Source: Rhodoferax sp.
GTDB taxonomy: Bacteria; Pseudomonadota; Gammaproteobacteria; Burkholderiales; Burkholderiaceae_C
Reading direction: 5' to 3'
DNA length: 34,116 bases
Assembly (NCBI RefSeq): GCF_028714215.1
Contig: NZ_JAQTMS010000058.1
Location: 1 to 34,116, forward strand
Shown here: in pieces, positions 16,545-24,126 of the stretch
How the letters are laid out: each line of letters opens with the position of its first letter
Numbering within the stretch: position 1 is the first letter of the stretch
The notes under the pieces: model-generated
Told to the model about the DNA's origin: nothing
What the model saw: only the letters and a program-made list of their open reading frames with translations
Databases searched by the model: none
Translations under genes and position numbers: made by a program

Positions 16545-17504
16545 CTAGTCTCCCGTCTCCAGCACCACGTGGGTCAGCATCGCCAGCAGCGAGAGCATCA
16601 GCGCAAAGCCGAGAAACTGGGGCGCCCGAAACAGCCGCATCTTGGCCAGCAAGCTCTCCCACACCGCCAGCAGAACGGCCAGCAGCATCAGTTTGGCCGC
16701 CACCGCCACAAGTCCCAGCGCCAGCGCCGTGGCGCCGAAATCGGTGGCAATGCCCCAGGGAAAAAAGAAATCGACGATCAGCACCGAGTAGATCATCAGC
16801 TTGATTTGCGAGGCCCACTCGATCAGCGCCAGGTGGCGCCCGCTGTACTCGAGGATCATGGCCTCGTGCAACATGGTGAGTTCCAGATGGGTGGCCGGAT
16901 TGTCGACCGGGATGCGGCTGGTCTCGGCCACCGCCACCATGGCCAGCGCCAGCAGCGCGAACAGGAACGAAGGCCGCAACACCAGGCCGGCTTGCAGGAT
17001 GTACTCGGTTGCCACCGACAGGTCGGTGGTGCTGGCCGTCATGGCCAGCGTGAACACCGCCATCAGCATGGCCGGCTCGGCCAGCGCCGAGACCATCATC
17101 TCGCGCGAGGCGCCCATGCCGCCGAAAGCGGTGCCGATGTCGAGGCCGGCCAGCGCGGTGAAAAAACGCGCCAGTGCAAAAAAACCGACCAGCACGATGA
17201 CGTCGGCAATCGCCGCCGTCGGTAGCCGCACGGCGATCAGCGGCACCACGGCGGCGGCCAGCAGCATGGCGCCGAAGACGATGTAGGGAACGGCGCGAAA
17301 CAGCCAGGAAGCGTTCTCGGCCAGCACCATTTTTTTGCCCAGCAGCTTGGCCAGGTTGCGGTAAGGTTGCCAGACCGCCGGCGCGGCGCGGTTCTGCATA
17401 TGGCACTTGACGCGCTGCAACCAGCCGGCCAGCAGCGGCGCCGCGGCGATGAACAGCAGCGCCTGCGTCGCGGCAAGGGCCCAGGCGGTCAACTGACGAT
17501 CCAT
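16545..17504 (-). CDS. hyfC: HyfC/NuoH-like membrane subunit, complex 2
   Basis: 319 residues, NuoH/HyfC family with about eight helices. Landmarks are GGMGASREMM in the first large loop and HLELTMLHEAMILEYSG, the acidic loop that contacts the peripheral arm. The ATG at 17504 lies 16 bases inside the end of the HyfB gene, a tight overlap that implies coupled translation. The upstream extension of the open frame lies wholly within HyfB and is ignored. Confidence 0.93.
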   Translation of the reverse strand: MDRQLTAWALAATQALLFIAAAPLLAGWLQRVKCHMQNRAAPAVWQPYRNLAKLLGKKMVLAENASWLFRAVPYIVFGAMLLAAAVVPLIAVRLPTAAIADVIVLVGFFALARFFTALAGLDIGTAFGGMGASREMMVSALAEPAMLMAVFTLAMTASTTDLSVATEYILQAGLVLRPSFLFALLALAMVAVAETSRIPVDNPATHLELTMLHEAMILEYSGRHLALIEWASQIKLMIYSVLIVDFFFPWGIATDFGATALALGLVAVAAKLMLLAVLLAVWESLLAKMRLFRAPQFLGFALMLSLLAMLTHVVLETGD

Positions 17505-19534
17505 AGGAATACCAGCAGCGTGGCGAAGGAAAATTTCAGGTAGGTGTGAATGTTGCCGGTCTGGATGAAGCCGATGCGATTGGCCGCCGCCAGCACCAGG
17601 CGCCCGATCGGGAGATAGCACTTGAGCCACGACCAGTCCTGCGTGTGCAAGCTGTAATGCAGGCTGGTAAGGCGCGGAATCGGGCCGGCGCTGGCCAGGC
17701 TGTCGATCTGCTCCTCGACTTTCCATACGCCGCTGAAAACGCGCCGGATCGGCTGGCTGAAGGCGGTCGAGGTGTACTGCATACGCTGGTTGAGCTGACC
17801 GAAGCCGCAGTCCCAGGCGTCAACCTTGCGTGCCGGAACGGCACCGCGCTTGAGGAACAGATAGCCCAGGCCCAACACCACGACGATGGCGGCCAATACA
17901 AAAGGCGCCGAGTAGGAAGCGACGCGCGGCGAAATGGGGGTCAGCCACAACCAGCTCTGGGCGGCGGTCGACGGCAAGGCCTGGTGCACCAGCAGTTGCG
18001 TGATCGGCGCCATCGCCTCGATTACCGTGCTGGGGAACACGCCCAGTAGCAGGCACAGCGTCGCCAGCAGCCCCATGCCGCCCAGCATGCCGATGGGCAC
18101 CTCGCGCGCCCGCGCCACGCGACGGGTGCGCGCCTTCCCAAGGAACCCAATGCCGAAGGCCTTGACGAAGCAGGCCGCCGCCAAGGCCCCGGTCAGCGCC
18201 AGCAGCGCCGCCGCGATCGGGATCATGGTGCGCAACAAGCCGTTGCTCAGCGCCGGCGCCTGCAAAGCGGTCTGGAACGTCAGCCACTCCGAGACAAAAC
18301 CGTTGAACGGCGGCAGTGCCGAGATCGCGACGCAGCCGACCAGGAACAGGAAAGCGGTCACCGGCATGCGGTGAATCAAGCCGCCCATGTGATCCAGGTC
18401 ATGCGCATGGGTGCGGTACAGCACGGCACCGGCACCGAGAAACAGCAAGCCCTTGAACAAGGCGTGGTTGAGCGTGTGGTACAGCGCCGCCACCAGCCCC
18501 AGCGTGCCCAGCATGGGGTGCCCGCTGCCGAAAAAAATCATCGACAAGCCCAGGCCCATGAGGATGATGCCGATGTTCTCGATCGAGTGATAGGCCAGCA
18601 GGCGTTTCAGATCGTGCTGCATCAGGGCGTACAGCACGCCCAGCAGGGACGAGGCGGTGCCAATGATCAGCACCACCACGCCCCACTCCCAGCGCACGTT
18701 GCCGATCAGGTCGTAGCTCAGCCGCACGATGCCGTAGATGCCCATCTTGATCATGGCGCCGCTCATCAGGGCCGAGATGTGCGACGGCGCCACCGGATGC
18801 GCGTCCGGCAGCCAGACGTGAAACGGCACCATGCCGGCCTTGGTGCCGAAACCGATGAAGGCTCCGGCAAAGGCGATCGTGGCCCACAGCGGCGACAGCT
18901 GGGCGGCGCGCATCTGGTCGAAGGTCAGCCCCTCGCCAAAAGCCGCCAGCACGCCGAAGGACAGCAGGATCACCAGCGCGCCGACATGGGCCAGCAACAG
19001 GTAGAGAAAAGCGGCCTGGCGGTTGGCCGCATGCTGGTGCTGATAAGTCACCAGAAAATAGCCGCACAGCGACATCATTTCCCAGAAGATCATGAACACC
19101 AGGGCATCGTCGGCCAGCAGCAGCATCTGCATGCCCAGGACGAACAGCGCCGTAAAAATGCCCAACGGCGGCAGCGGCTGCGGCGCCGTGCCGCGCCCGA
19201 ATTCGCGCGTGTAGCTGGGGCCGTAGAGCGAAATAGCCAGCACCAGGGTGCCCAGCAGCAGCAGAAAAAAGCCCGACAAGGGATCGATCCGCAGATGCCA
19301 AGCCAGCCAGGGCAAACCCAGCGGGAAGTGGTCGGTAACGGTCAGATTGGCCAGCACGGTCCAGCCACCGGCGACGATGCTGGCCAGGCCGGAAAAGAAA
19401 AGAAACAGGAAGGAGCCGAAATGCAGAAAATCCGGGTGCCGGCGCAGCGCCAACAAGGAAACGGCGCCCGACAACAAGGTGCAGACGATGCCGGCATAGA
19501 CGACCAGCAAAGGGTTGATACCCTCCGTGCTCAT
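17489..19534 (-). CDS. hyfB: HyfB/HycC-like antiporter subunit, complex 2
   Basis: 681 residues, first gene of the complex 2 operon. A NuoL/M/N-type antiporter subunit with Glu152 (MIFWEMMS), Lys232 (FGTKAGMVPFHVWLPDAH) and HDLKRLLAYHSIENIG. The C-terminal extension has WDCGFGQLNQRMQYT, the HyfB signature. I chose the ATG at 19534, which gives MSTEGINPLL and has GGACAGGG just upstream. The earlier in-frame start would add a basic, non-conserved N-terminus and overlap the promoter region. It most likely pumps ions as part of the membrane arm. Confidence 0.92.
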   Translation of the reverse strand: MSTEGINPLLVVYAGIVCTLLSGAVSLLALRRHPDFLHFGSFLFLFFSGLASIVAGGWTVLANLTVTDHFPLGLPWLAWHLRIDPLSGFFLLLLGTLVLAISLYGPSYTREFGRGTAPQPLPPLGIFTALFVLGMQMLLLADDALVFMIFWEMMSLCGYFLVTYQHQHAANRQAAFLYLLLAHVGALVILLSFGVLAAFGEGLTFDQMRAAQLSPLWATIAFAGAFIGFGTKAGMVPFHVWLPDAHPVAPSHISALMSGAMIKMGIYGIVRLSYDLIGNVRWEWGVVVLIIGTASSLLGVLYALMQHDLKRLLAYHSIENIGIILMGLGLSMIFFGSGHPMLGTLGLVAALYHTLNHALFKGLLFLGAGAVLYRTHAHDLDHMGGLIHRMPVTAFLFLVGCVAISALPPFNGFVSEWLTFQTALQAPALSNGLLRTMIPIAAALLALTGALAAACFVKAFGIGFLGKARTRRVARAREVPIGMLGGMGLLATLCLLLGVFPSTVIEAMAPITQLLVHQALPSTAAQSWLWLTPISPRVASYSAPFVLAAIVVVLGLGYLFLKRGAVPARKVDAWDCGFGQLNQRMQYTSTAFSQPIRRVFSGVWKVEEQIDSLASAGPIPRLTSLHYSLHTQDWSWLKCYLPIGRLVLAAANRIGFIQTGNIHTYLKFSFATLLVFLWIVS

Positions 19535-19574
19535 GGCACCCTGTCCAGCAACAGAAATTTCGGCCGCATGTTTT

Positions 19575-19603
19575 ATTGTGCGTCGTTTTGCGGCTGCTGG
19601 CAA
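19575..19603 (-). promoter_or_regulatory. Candidate promoter of the complex 2 operon
   Basis: On the minus strand TTGCCA (19603-19598) and CACAAT (19580-19575) are separated by 17 bases, a fair match to -35 and -10 boxes. They lie about 40-70 bases before the HyfB start. The spacer coincides with one arm of the long inverted repeat at 19585-19622, so a DNA-binding protein or a cruciform there would affect this promoter. Based on motif and position only. Confidence 0.4.
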
Positions 19604-19622
19604 CGGCGGCAGCCGCAAAAAC
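19585..19622. repeat. 13-bp inverted repeat overlapping the complex 2 promoter region
   Basis: GTTTTGCGGCTGC (19585-19597) and GCAGCCGCAAAAAC (19609-19622) form a near-perfect inverted repeat with an 11-base loop; the right arm has one extra A. It lies between the TetR gene end and the HyfB start. No U-run follows the stem on the minus strand, so a classic terminator for the TetR gene is unlikely. An operator or a structured leader is more probable. Confidence 0.6.
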
Positions 19623-19674
19623 GCACCCAACCGAGTCAGTGGGCCCCGGCTGATTCAACTCCCAACCAGCGGCC

Positions 19675-20337
19675 TTACCCTTGCCAGTTGCGCAGCCGCT
19701 CCAGGTGGCTGGCGACCATGGCGGCCGCGATTTGCGCCACGGCGCGTGCATTCAAAGGCGTGTCGAAAAGCAATTCGACCGCCGCATAAAGCATGTCGAC
19801 AGCAACCCGTCCGACCAGCATCAACTCCTTGGGCGGCACATCCGGGAAGGCCTGCACCAGCATGCGGGTCTGAGCTTTGCTCACTGCGTCGTGCGAGTCC
19901 AGACGGACTTTCAGCAGGGCCGGCACCGCGCGCAGCGCGCGCAGGATCCATACCCCGCCCGGTGTGCGCTTGGTCACCCGGTAGGTATCGAGCACCAGAC
20001 CGGTGAGCGCTGTCTCAAGCTGGGCGGTCGACCCAGCAAGCAGTTCGGGTGTTATCCAGCGCGGGATCAATTCGTTCTGGCGCAGCATCAGCCGCTGACC
20101 CAGCTCGCTCAGGATCGCGTACTTGTTGGGGAAGTACCGGTACAGCGCCGGCGGTGTCAGGCCGGCACGCTCGCACACCAGATTGGTCGACAAACGCTCG
20201 ATGCCCACATCGGCCAGCAACTCGGCGGTGAGTTGCAGGATGAGTTCGAAGGTCTGCGTCGAGCGCAGCTGGGTCGGCTGTTTCTTGGCGATCAACGAGG
20301 GCTTGCGAGCAACCTCGCGTACACGGGGCAGGGCCAT
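19675..20337 (-). CDS. TetR-family transcriptional regulator
   Basis: 220 residues. The N-terminal helix-turn-helix is clear at about residues 46-75 (ERLSTNLVCERAGLTPPALY, then RYFPNK), the typical TetR pattern. The C-terminal half is helical, as expected for a ligand-binding and dimerisation domain, and gives no hint of the ligand. I chose the ATG at 20337, because the earlier in-frame ATG (20394) would begin inside the intergenic operator region. It is transcribed away from the DUF2147-to-PLP-enzyme cluster. The repeats between the two starts make it the likely local regulator of that cluster and of itself. Confidence 0.92.
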   Translation of the reverse strand: MALPRVREVARKPSLIAKKQPTQLRSTQTFELILQLTAELLADVGIERLSTNLVCERAGLTPPALYRYFPNKYAILSELGQRLMLRQNELIPRWITPELLAGSTAQLETALTGLVLDTYRVTKRTPGGVWILRALRAVPALLKVRLDSHDAVSKAQTRMLVQAFPDVPPKELMLVGRVAVDMLYAAVELLFDTPLNARAVAQIAAAMVASHLERLRNWQG

Positions 20338-20354
20338 GTTTGCAATTAGGGTAA

Positions 20355-20375
20355 GCGATAGGTGCGAATTATCGC
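20355..20375. promoter_or_regulatory. Short inverted repeat GCGATA-N9-TATCGC
   Basis: The arms 20355-20360 and 20370-20375 are perfect 6-bp inverted copies with nine bases between. The site lies 18 bases before the TetR start, where a repressor could act on its own gene. Confidence 0.4.
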
Positions 20376-20393
20376 ATGCGCGGCCGGAAATCA

Positions 20394-20421
20394 TTGAAAT
20401 AGATAGTCATCGCTATAGAAT
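20394..20421 (+). promoter_or_regulatory. Candidate promoter of the DUF2147-porin-kinase cluster
   Basis: TTGAAA (20394-20399), 16 bases, then TAGAAT (20416-20421) is a good sigma-70-like pair about 55 bases before the DUF2147 start. The first operator repeat (20403-20416) fills the spacer and the second starts inside the -10 box, an arrangement that would allow direct repression. Confidence 0.55.
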
Positions 20422-20433
20422 AGTCATCACTAT
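20403..20433. promoter_or_regulatory. Tandem operator-like repeat, likely TetR-family site
   Basis: ATAGTCATCGCTAT (20403-20416) and ATAGTCATCACTAT (20420-20433) are direct copies with one mismatch, spaced 17 bases apart. Each is itself a partial palindrome (ATAG...CTAT). Two such half-symmetric sites between a TetR gene and its divergent target cluster, overlapping the promoter, are typical of a TetR operator. Binding by this particular regulator is inferred. Confidence 0.6.
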
Positions 20434-20474
20434 CATTATTGCAATGCGATGGATTCAAACGAGAGGAGACACTG

Positions 20475-20915
20475 ATGGGAATATCGAAGACATTGGGTCC
20501 GCGGGCGGCCCTGCTGCTGGCGCTCGCCGTGGCGGGTGCGGGGCCTGCCGGCGCCACCGGCGCTGACGATGCCAAGGGACTCTGGCTGAGTGCCGACAAG
20601 GATGCGGTGATCGAGTTCAAGGCTTGTCCGGAGCGGGCCGGCGCGCTGTGCGGTCGCATCGTTTGGGACAAGGATGCGGGAACGCCCAACGACACCTGCG
20701 GCGTGCAGATCGCGCAGCTCAACCGCTACGAGAACGACGCCTGGCGTGACGGTTGGGTCTATGACCCGCGGGACAAGAAGAACTACAAGGGCGTCATTCG
20801 CGTCAAGGGCGGGGTGCTCAACATCCGCGCTTTCATCGGCGTCGAAATTCTGGGTGAAACCGAGCAGATGACACGCACCGACGCTCTGCCTGGCACACCC
20901 GTGTGCAAGAAATAA
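20475..20915 (+). CDS. DUF2147 periplasmic protein
   Basis: 146 residues with a Sec signal peptide (hydrophobic residues about 10-24, cleavage near AGA-TG). The mature part is the DUF2147 domain: KGLWLSADKDAVIEFKACPE, LCGRIVW, then GWVYDPRDKKNYKG and GVEILGETEQMTR. The family is a small beta-rich secreted fold of unknown function. The start at 20475 has GAGAGGAGA upstream. It is the first gene of the plus-strand cluster, 42 bases before the porin gene. Confidence 0.88.
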   Translation: MGISKTLGPRAALLLALAVAGAGPAGATGADDAKGLWLSADKDAVIEFKACPERAGALCGRIVWDKDAGTPNDTCGVQIAQLNRYENDAWRDGWVYDPRDKKNYKGVIRVKGGVLNIRAFIGVEILGETEQMTRTDALPGTPVCKK

Positions 20916-20957
20916 AACCTCATCTCCACCTACCCCAACATAAAGAGGAGTCACTCC

Positions 20958-21842
20958 ATGCGCTATCAATCCCACATTGCCGCCGGCGTCCTTGCCGCGA
21001 TTGCCGCTGCCGCGCCCCTGGCCCATGCTGACGAGCGCCAGACTGCCAGCTACCAGCTCGACACCGAGGTCCGCCTGCTGACCGAGCAACGGACCCGCGG
21101 CATGTCCGACTCGCTGCTGGGGCCGGCGGCCAAGCTCAGTCTCCAGTTCGCGCACCAGAGCGGCCTGGTGGCGGTGGCCGAACTGGTCACGGTGAGCAAG
21201 ACGCAGTTTCTTGACGGCAATGGCATGGGTCTCACGCTCGGCGCCGGCTACCGCTTCGGCGACCCCGAAGGCTGGCATTACGGCGTCGGTCTGGCGGCCG
21301 AAGCCTTCCCCGGCGCCAAGTTCGACGCGCCGCACGGCTTCGACATGAACGCGTTCACGCCGACCAACTTCAGCAGCACCAAGTACGACAGCCAGTTTGC
21401 GGTGCTGGAGATCGGCTACGGCGCCCTGGAGGGCCGCCTCCTCGGCGTGCTCTCGAATACCTACCGCGGCGCCGACACCGGTGGCGTTTGCGGCGCAATG
21501 CTGCAGTTCTCGGCCGACCCGACCAAGGCGCTGGAGTGCTATGCGCGCGGCGATCAGGGCTCGCGCGGCAGCTTGCTGTTCGATCTGGACTACAAGATCC
21601 GGCTGGCCTCGGCCACCACCCTGACGCTGCACGTCGGGCGGCAGAGAGTGGCCAACTTCTCCGAGGCCGACTTCACGGATTACCGCATCGGCCTGACGCG
21701 CAAGCAGTGGGGCTTCGAGTGGAACCTGGACTGGGTCGGCACGCAGGTCACTACGCCCGAGTTGTTCATGGTGCAGGACGGCAACGACGTGCGCAGCGTC
21801 AACAACAACAAACTGCTGTTCTCGGTGGCACGCCGATTCTGA
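20958..21842 (+). CDS. TorF-like outer-membrane porin
   Basis: 294 residues with a Sec signal peptide (cleavage near AHA-DE, about residue 25). The mature part consists of alternating amphipathic strands (for example GLTLGAGYRFG, WHYGVGLAAEAFP, TLTLHVGRQRV) and ends in a C-terminal Phe (ARRF), the mark of an outer-membrane beta-barrel. The pattern matches the TorF/TIGR02001-type putative porins. A strong AAGAGGAG ribosome-binding site precedes the ATG. In this cluster it probably admits the substrate to the periplasm. The substrate is not known. Confidence 0.78.
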   Translation: MRYQSHIAAGVLAAIAAAAPLAHADERQTASYQLDTEVRLLTEQRTRGMSDSLLGPAAKLSLQFAHQSGLVAVAELVTVSKTQFLDGNGMGLTLGAGYRFGDPEGWHYGVGLAAEAFPGAKFDAPHGFDMNAFTPTNFSSTKYDSQFAVLEIGYGALEGRLLGVLSNTYRGADTGGVCGAMLQFSADPTKALECYARGDQGSRGSLLFDLDYKIRLASATTLTLHVGRQRVANFSEADFTDYRIGLTRKQWGFEWNLDWVGTQVTTPELFMVQDGNDVRSVNNNKLLFSVARRF

Positions 21843-21848
21843 TCAGCG

Positions 21849-23456
21849 ATGCCCCCTCGCTACAAAGGCACGGCTGCACCACTGGTGCTGGCCGTCGATC
21901 TCGGCACCTCGGGCTGCAAGTGCGCACTGGTGTCGCTGGATGGCACGGTGCACGCCTGGTCGTTCCGTGCAGTCAAACTGCATGTTCATGGCGCGCTGGC
22001 CGAGCAGGACCCGCAGGACTGGTGGAGCGCCTTTCTTGAGGGCGCTGGCGAAATCCTCGCCGCCGACGCCGGGTTGCGCCGCCGCGTCGCCGCTCTGTGC
22101 TGCTCCACCCAGACCGAAGGCACGGTGTGCGTCGACCGCACCGGCCAACCCCTCGGGCGCGCCCTGACCTGGCTCGATTCGCGCGGCGCGGCGGCCATGG
22201 CGCGCCGCGTGCGCGGGTGGGGGCCGAACATCGAAGGCTACGGAGCGTTGAAGTTGTGGCGCTGGCTGCGGCTGACCGGTGGGGCACCGTCGCTGTCGGG
22301 TCGGGATTCGGCCGGACACATGGCCTATATCCGCGACGAAGAGCCGCAGCGTTACGGACGCACGTACAAGTTTCTGAACGTGCCGGATTACATGAATCTG
22401 CGCCTGTGCGGCCGCTTCTGCGCCACGCAGGATTCGATGGTGACGGCGTGGATCACCGACAACCGCGATCCGCACCAGATTCGCTACGACGCCGGATTGA
22501 TCCGCCTGCTGGGTATCGATGCCGCCAAGCTGCCGGAGATTGTTCACTCGACCGATATCCTTGGCCCGGTATTGCCGGAGGTAGCACAGGCGCTGGGGCT
22601 GGACACCAAGACTGTCGTTGTTGCCGGCGCGGTAGACACCTCGGCCGTCGCCGTGGGCGCGGCCGTGGGTGACTTCGAAACCCATCTGTACCTGGGCACC
22701 TCGTCCTGGCTGGGGGCGCATGTACCTTTCATGAAGACCGACGTGCGGCACAAGATCGCCGCTGTGCCCAGCGCAGTGGACGGCCGTTACCTCGCGATGG
22801 CGTTGCAATCCACGGCGGGCGCCAATCTCTCATTCCTGCGCGACCGCATCCTCTACCATCCGGACGAGTTGGCCAGCGATGAGGAACACCCGGCGGTCTA
22901 CGAGATGCTGAACCGGATCGCCGCCCGCGTGCCGCCCGGAGCAAGGGGATTGATCTACACCCCCTGGCTGCTGGGTGAGCGCACGCCGGTGGACGACCCC
23001 TGTCTGCGTGCCGGACTGCTCAACATGTCGCTGGAGCATTCGCGCGAGGATATCTTTCGCGCCTTCCTCGAAGGCGTGGCGCTGAACACGCGCTGGATGC
23101 TGGAGCCCTTTGCGCGGCTGCTGGGGCGCGATGTCGGCACCATCGCCGCGGTGGGCGGCGGCGCGCAATCGGACGTGTGGTGCCAGATCATGGCTGATGT
23201 CACCGGTCAGCCGATCCGGCAATTCGAAAATCCAATACAGACCAACGCCATCGGTGCGGCCTTCATCGCCGGCGTGGGCATGGGCGCCTTGCGCTTCGCG
23301 GACCTGGGCCACCTGCGCCAGACCCGCCATACCTACGAGCCGTCCGGCGCGCTGCGCCGCCTGTACGACGACAAGTTCGAAACTTTCAAGGAGGTGCGTA
23401 CGCGGCTGGCACCGCTGTACCACCGGCTCAACGCGCCCCGGGCGTGCCCAGCATGA
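21849..23456 (+). CDS. FGGY-family carbohydrate kinase (xylulokinase-like)
   Basis: 535 residues, an ATP-dependent sugar kinase of the FGGY (XylB/GlpK/FucK) family. The N-terminal phosphate-binding loop is LAVDLGTSGCKCALV (about residues 13-27). The catalytic-base region AGAVDTSAVAVGA is near residue 263. The second FGGY signature with the adenosine loop is about 400-450 (EGVALNTRWM ... AAVGGGAQSDVW). The cytoplasmic location follows from the absence of a signal. The start lies six bases after the porin stop, and the end overlaps the aldolase start by ATGA. Pairing a kinase with a class II aldolase suggests ketose (or keto-polyol) phosphorylation followed by retro-aldol cleavage, as in fuculose or ribulose catabolism. 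The exact sugar cannot be told. Confidence 0.9.
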   Translation: MPPRYKGTAAPLVLAVDLGTSGCKCALVSLDGTVHAWSFRAVKLHVHGALAEQDPQDWWSAFLEGAGEILAADAGLRRRVAALCCSTQTEGTVCVDRTGQPLGRALTWLDSRGAAAMARRVRGWGPNIEGYGALKLWRWLRLTGGAPSLSGRDSAGHMAYIRDEEPQRYGRTYKFLNVPDYMNLRLCGRFCATQDSMVTAWITDNRDPHQIRYDAGLIRLLGIDAAKLPEIVHSTDILGPVLPEVAQALGLDTKTVVVAGAVDTSAVAVGAAVGDFETHLYLGTSSWLGAHVPFMKTDVRHKIAAVPSAVDGRYLAMALQSTAGANLSFLRDRILYHPDELASDEEHPAVYEMLNRIAARVPPGARGLIYTPWLLGERTPVDDPCLRAGLLNMSLEHSREDIFRAFLEGVALNTRWMLEPFARLLGRDVGTIAAVGGGAQSDVWCQIMADVTGQPIRQFENPIQTNAIGAAFIAGVGMGALRFADLGHLRQTRHTYEPSGALRRLYDDKFETFKEVRTRLAPLYHRLNAPRACPA

Positions 23457-24094
23457 ATACCCAGCAGGTTCGCCAAACCGTCGTCGACCTGTGCGCCAGG
23501 CTGTCGCGTCAGGGCTACCTGGCGGGCACCGGGGGCAACATCGCGCTGCGCATCGACGCGGCACGTTTCGCCGTCACACCGTCGGCCACCGACTACGCCA
23601 GCATGGGCGCGTCGGATGTCTGCGTGCTGCGGCTGGCAGACCTGGTGCAGGTCGAGGGAGAGCGCTCGCCGTCAGTGGAAAGCGGCCTGCACGCGCGCGT
23701 GCTGCGGGCGCGGCCGGACGTGCATTGCAGCATCCACACGCACCAGCCGGTGGCCAGCGCGTGCGCGCTGGCCGGCCTGGCCCTCGACGTTCCACCCGGC
23801 GCACTGCAGCGCACCTTGGGGGGCACCGTCCCCGTCGTCGGTTATGCGCCCTCGGGCACAGGCTGGCTGTCGTGCAGGCTGGCGCGCGCGCTGCGCGCCG
23901 ACACCAATGCCTATCTGATGTTGAACCACGGCGTGTTGTGCTGTGGCCGCAATGCGCAGGCGGCCGTGCAGGCGGTCGAGGATCTTGAGACGCTGGCCCG
24001 GCAGCAGCTCTCGCGCTTGATCGCCGCGCGCGCTGCCCGGGAGCCGCTTTTGCGACAGACCCTGCAGCGCGTCGGCGACGCGCTGGCAGGCTGA
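23453..24094 (+). CDS. Class II aldolase/adducin-family protein
   Basis: 213 residues of the zinc-dependent class II aldolase (FucA/AraD) family. The substrate loop is GTGGNIALRI (25-34), the catalytic acid Glu76 (VESGLH) and the zinc ligands His95, His97 (IHTHQP) and His159 (LNHGVL). These make it look like an active enzyme. The likely reaction is cleavage of a phosphorylated ketose or epimerisation; the substrate is unknown. I chose the ATG at 23453, which overlaps the kinase stop; a GTG nine bases upstream is possible but not needed. Confidence 0.9.
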   Translation: MNTQQVRQTVVDLCARLSRQGYLAGTGGNIALRIDAARFAVTPSATDYASMGASDVCVLRLADLVQVEGERSPSVESGLHARVLRARPDVHCSIHTHQPVASACALAGLALDVPPGALQRTLGGTVPVVGYAPSGTGWLSCRLARALRADTNAYLMLNHGVLCCGRNAQAAVQAVEDLETLARQQLSRLIAARAAREPLLRQTLQRVGDALAG

Positions 24095-24126
24095 TTTACC
24101 CCCCCAATCCCCATCACCGACACCCC

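Noticed and set aside
19585..19622. Rho-independent terminator of the TetR gene
   Set aside because: The stem is good, but no U-run follows it on the transcribed strand, and it sits on a promoter candidate for the next operon.
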